Positions 53,414 to 55,000 of a stretch of DNA of 55,000 nt are shown piece after piece. The notes under the pieces were generated by a model. The model did not search any database and had not been told where the DNA came from. It was given only the letters and a program-made list of their open reading frames with translations. A program made the translations under genes and the position numbers. How positions within the stretch are numbered: position 1 is the first letter of the stretch; each line of letters starts with the position of its first letter. Origin of the DNA: an uncultured Pelagibacteraceae bacterium (GTDB taxonomy: Bacteria; Pseudomonadota; Alphaproteobacteria; Pelagibacterales; Pelagibacteraceae); NCBI GenBank assembly GCA_902513955.1, contig CABXOW010000010.1, positions 1 to 55,000 on the forward strand, in the 5' to 3' direction.

Positions 53414-53509
53414 CTAAGGATGAATGAAAGTAAAATTTCATTCTAAATAATATACAGGTAATGTTGACCGTCCTCATTTCTCTTCTTAAATAGTGTTTCT
53501 CTTGCATGG

Positions 53510-53586
53510 GGGCCGGTAGCTCAGTTGGTTAGAGCACACCCTTGATAAGGGTGGGGTCGAAAGTTCGAGTCTTTCTCGGCCCACCA
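53510..53586 (+). tRNA. tRNA-Ile (anticodon GAT)
   Basis: Cloverleaf with acceptor GGGCCGG/TCGGCCC, D loop with GG, anticodon stem CACCC/GGGTG around TTGATAA, normal T loop TTCGAGT, discriminator A and an encoded CCA. It lies in the 16S-23S spacer, the usual place. Confidence 0.97.
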
Positions 53587-53598
53587 ATAAAAGATCAT

Positions 53599-53674
53599 GG
53601 GGGATTAGCTCAGCTGGGAGAGCGCCTGATTTGCATTCAGGAGGTCAGCGGTTCGATCCCGCTATCCTCCACCA
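53599..53674 (+). tRNA. tRNA-Ala (anticodon TGC)
   Basis: Cloverleaf with acceptor GGGGGAT/ATCCTCC, anticodon loop TTTGCAT, T loop TTCGATC and an encoded CCA. It follows tRNA-Ile after 12 bases, the standard Ile-Ala spacer pair. Confidence 0.97.
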
Positions 53675-53806
53675 AAACACTTAGTTATAAAAAATTGTAA
53701 ATAAAATAATAATTAATATCAATATCTATATCCGAACATTAGTAATGTTATTAGCTAATGTTCAAAATAAAAATTTGATTCAACACAGAATTTTTTTCTG
53801 TGCATA
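53675..53806 (+). other. tRNA-Ala to 23S spacer with hairpin
   Basis: AT-rich spacer. CACAGAA and TTCTGTG (53784-53802) form a short perfect hairpin just before the 23S start, and CATTAGTAATG-like repeats lie near 53739-53760. These are probably rRNA processing structures. No gene is seen. Confidence 0.5.

Positions 53807-55000
<1,194 letters not shown>

Overview
The window looks like part of a SAR11-type (Pelagibacterales, Candidatus Pelagibacter-like) alphaproteobacterial chromosome. The DNA is very AT-rich. Core genes are packed with gaps of a few bases or short overlaps. The 16S rRNA is alphaproteobacterial in type, and typical alphaproteobacterial genes are present (hisZ with short hisG, gcrA, a CycM-like cytochrome c, DUF1178, DUF2948, DUF4167, an NDUFA9-like protein). 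The strain assignment is an inference from these traits; no database search was run.

Layout. 1-5633: DUF2948 (partial)-hisD-infA, tRNA-Phe, a cold-shock gene, then tRNA-His-hisS-hisZ-hisG, where histidine biosynthesis and histidine charging sit together. 5634-15600: an accessory island between hisG and the thioredoxin/folC core. It carries a probable type II restriction-modification set (EVE-domain protein, m5C methyltransferase, PD-(D/E)XK nuclease), a three-gene phage-flavoured cluster ending in an MGME1-like exonuclease, and a divergent switch. On one side of the switch are a LexA/CI-like regulator, an exonuclease I homologue and a small protein. On the other is a promoter buried in a 19-bp palindrome, followed by two tandem 70-nt hairpins and a four-gene operon that includes an RmuC-like nuclease. 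15641-28421: thioredoxin, then a long minus-strand run, folC-accD-trpA-trpB-trpF-pyrF-ihfB-rpsA-cmk-aroA-lptB-lptC-kdsD-rnd. 28448-50280: core genes on both strands (NDUFA9-like, gcrA, argD-argF, cycM, kdsB-pheA, the SRP RNA, dnaX-ybaB-recR, malate synthase G, accA, secA, argJ, DUF1178, ubiG, lysC-ispG-prfA-prmC-DUF4167). 50310-55000: an M23 peptidase, then the rRNA operon (leader, 16S, tRNA-Ile, tRNA-Ala, 23S cut by the window end).

The strongest candidate for something undescribed is the switch at about 11.8-15.6 kb. A perfect palindromic operator covers a consensus -35 element. The transcript from that promoter begins with twin hairpins of identical length whose stems differ by compensating changes. 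The adjacent S24-type regulator has lost both residues needed for self-cleavage. The two arms of the switch encode an ExoI-like and an RmuC-like nuclease plus unknown small proteins. The function is unknown; phage defence, phage-remnant regulation or recombination control are all possible.

Smaller surprises in the core are a Lys-to-Ala change in the cytidylate kinase P-loop, an Asp-to-Glu change at the catalytic site of TrpA, a membrane-anchor tail on AccA, a tRNA-Phe with altered D and T loops, a tRNA-His without G-1 only seven bases upstream of hisS, no space for a glycine riboswitch before malate synthase, and no lptA between lptC and lptB.
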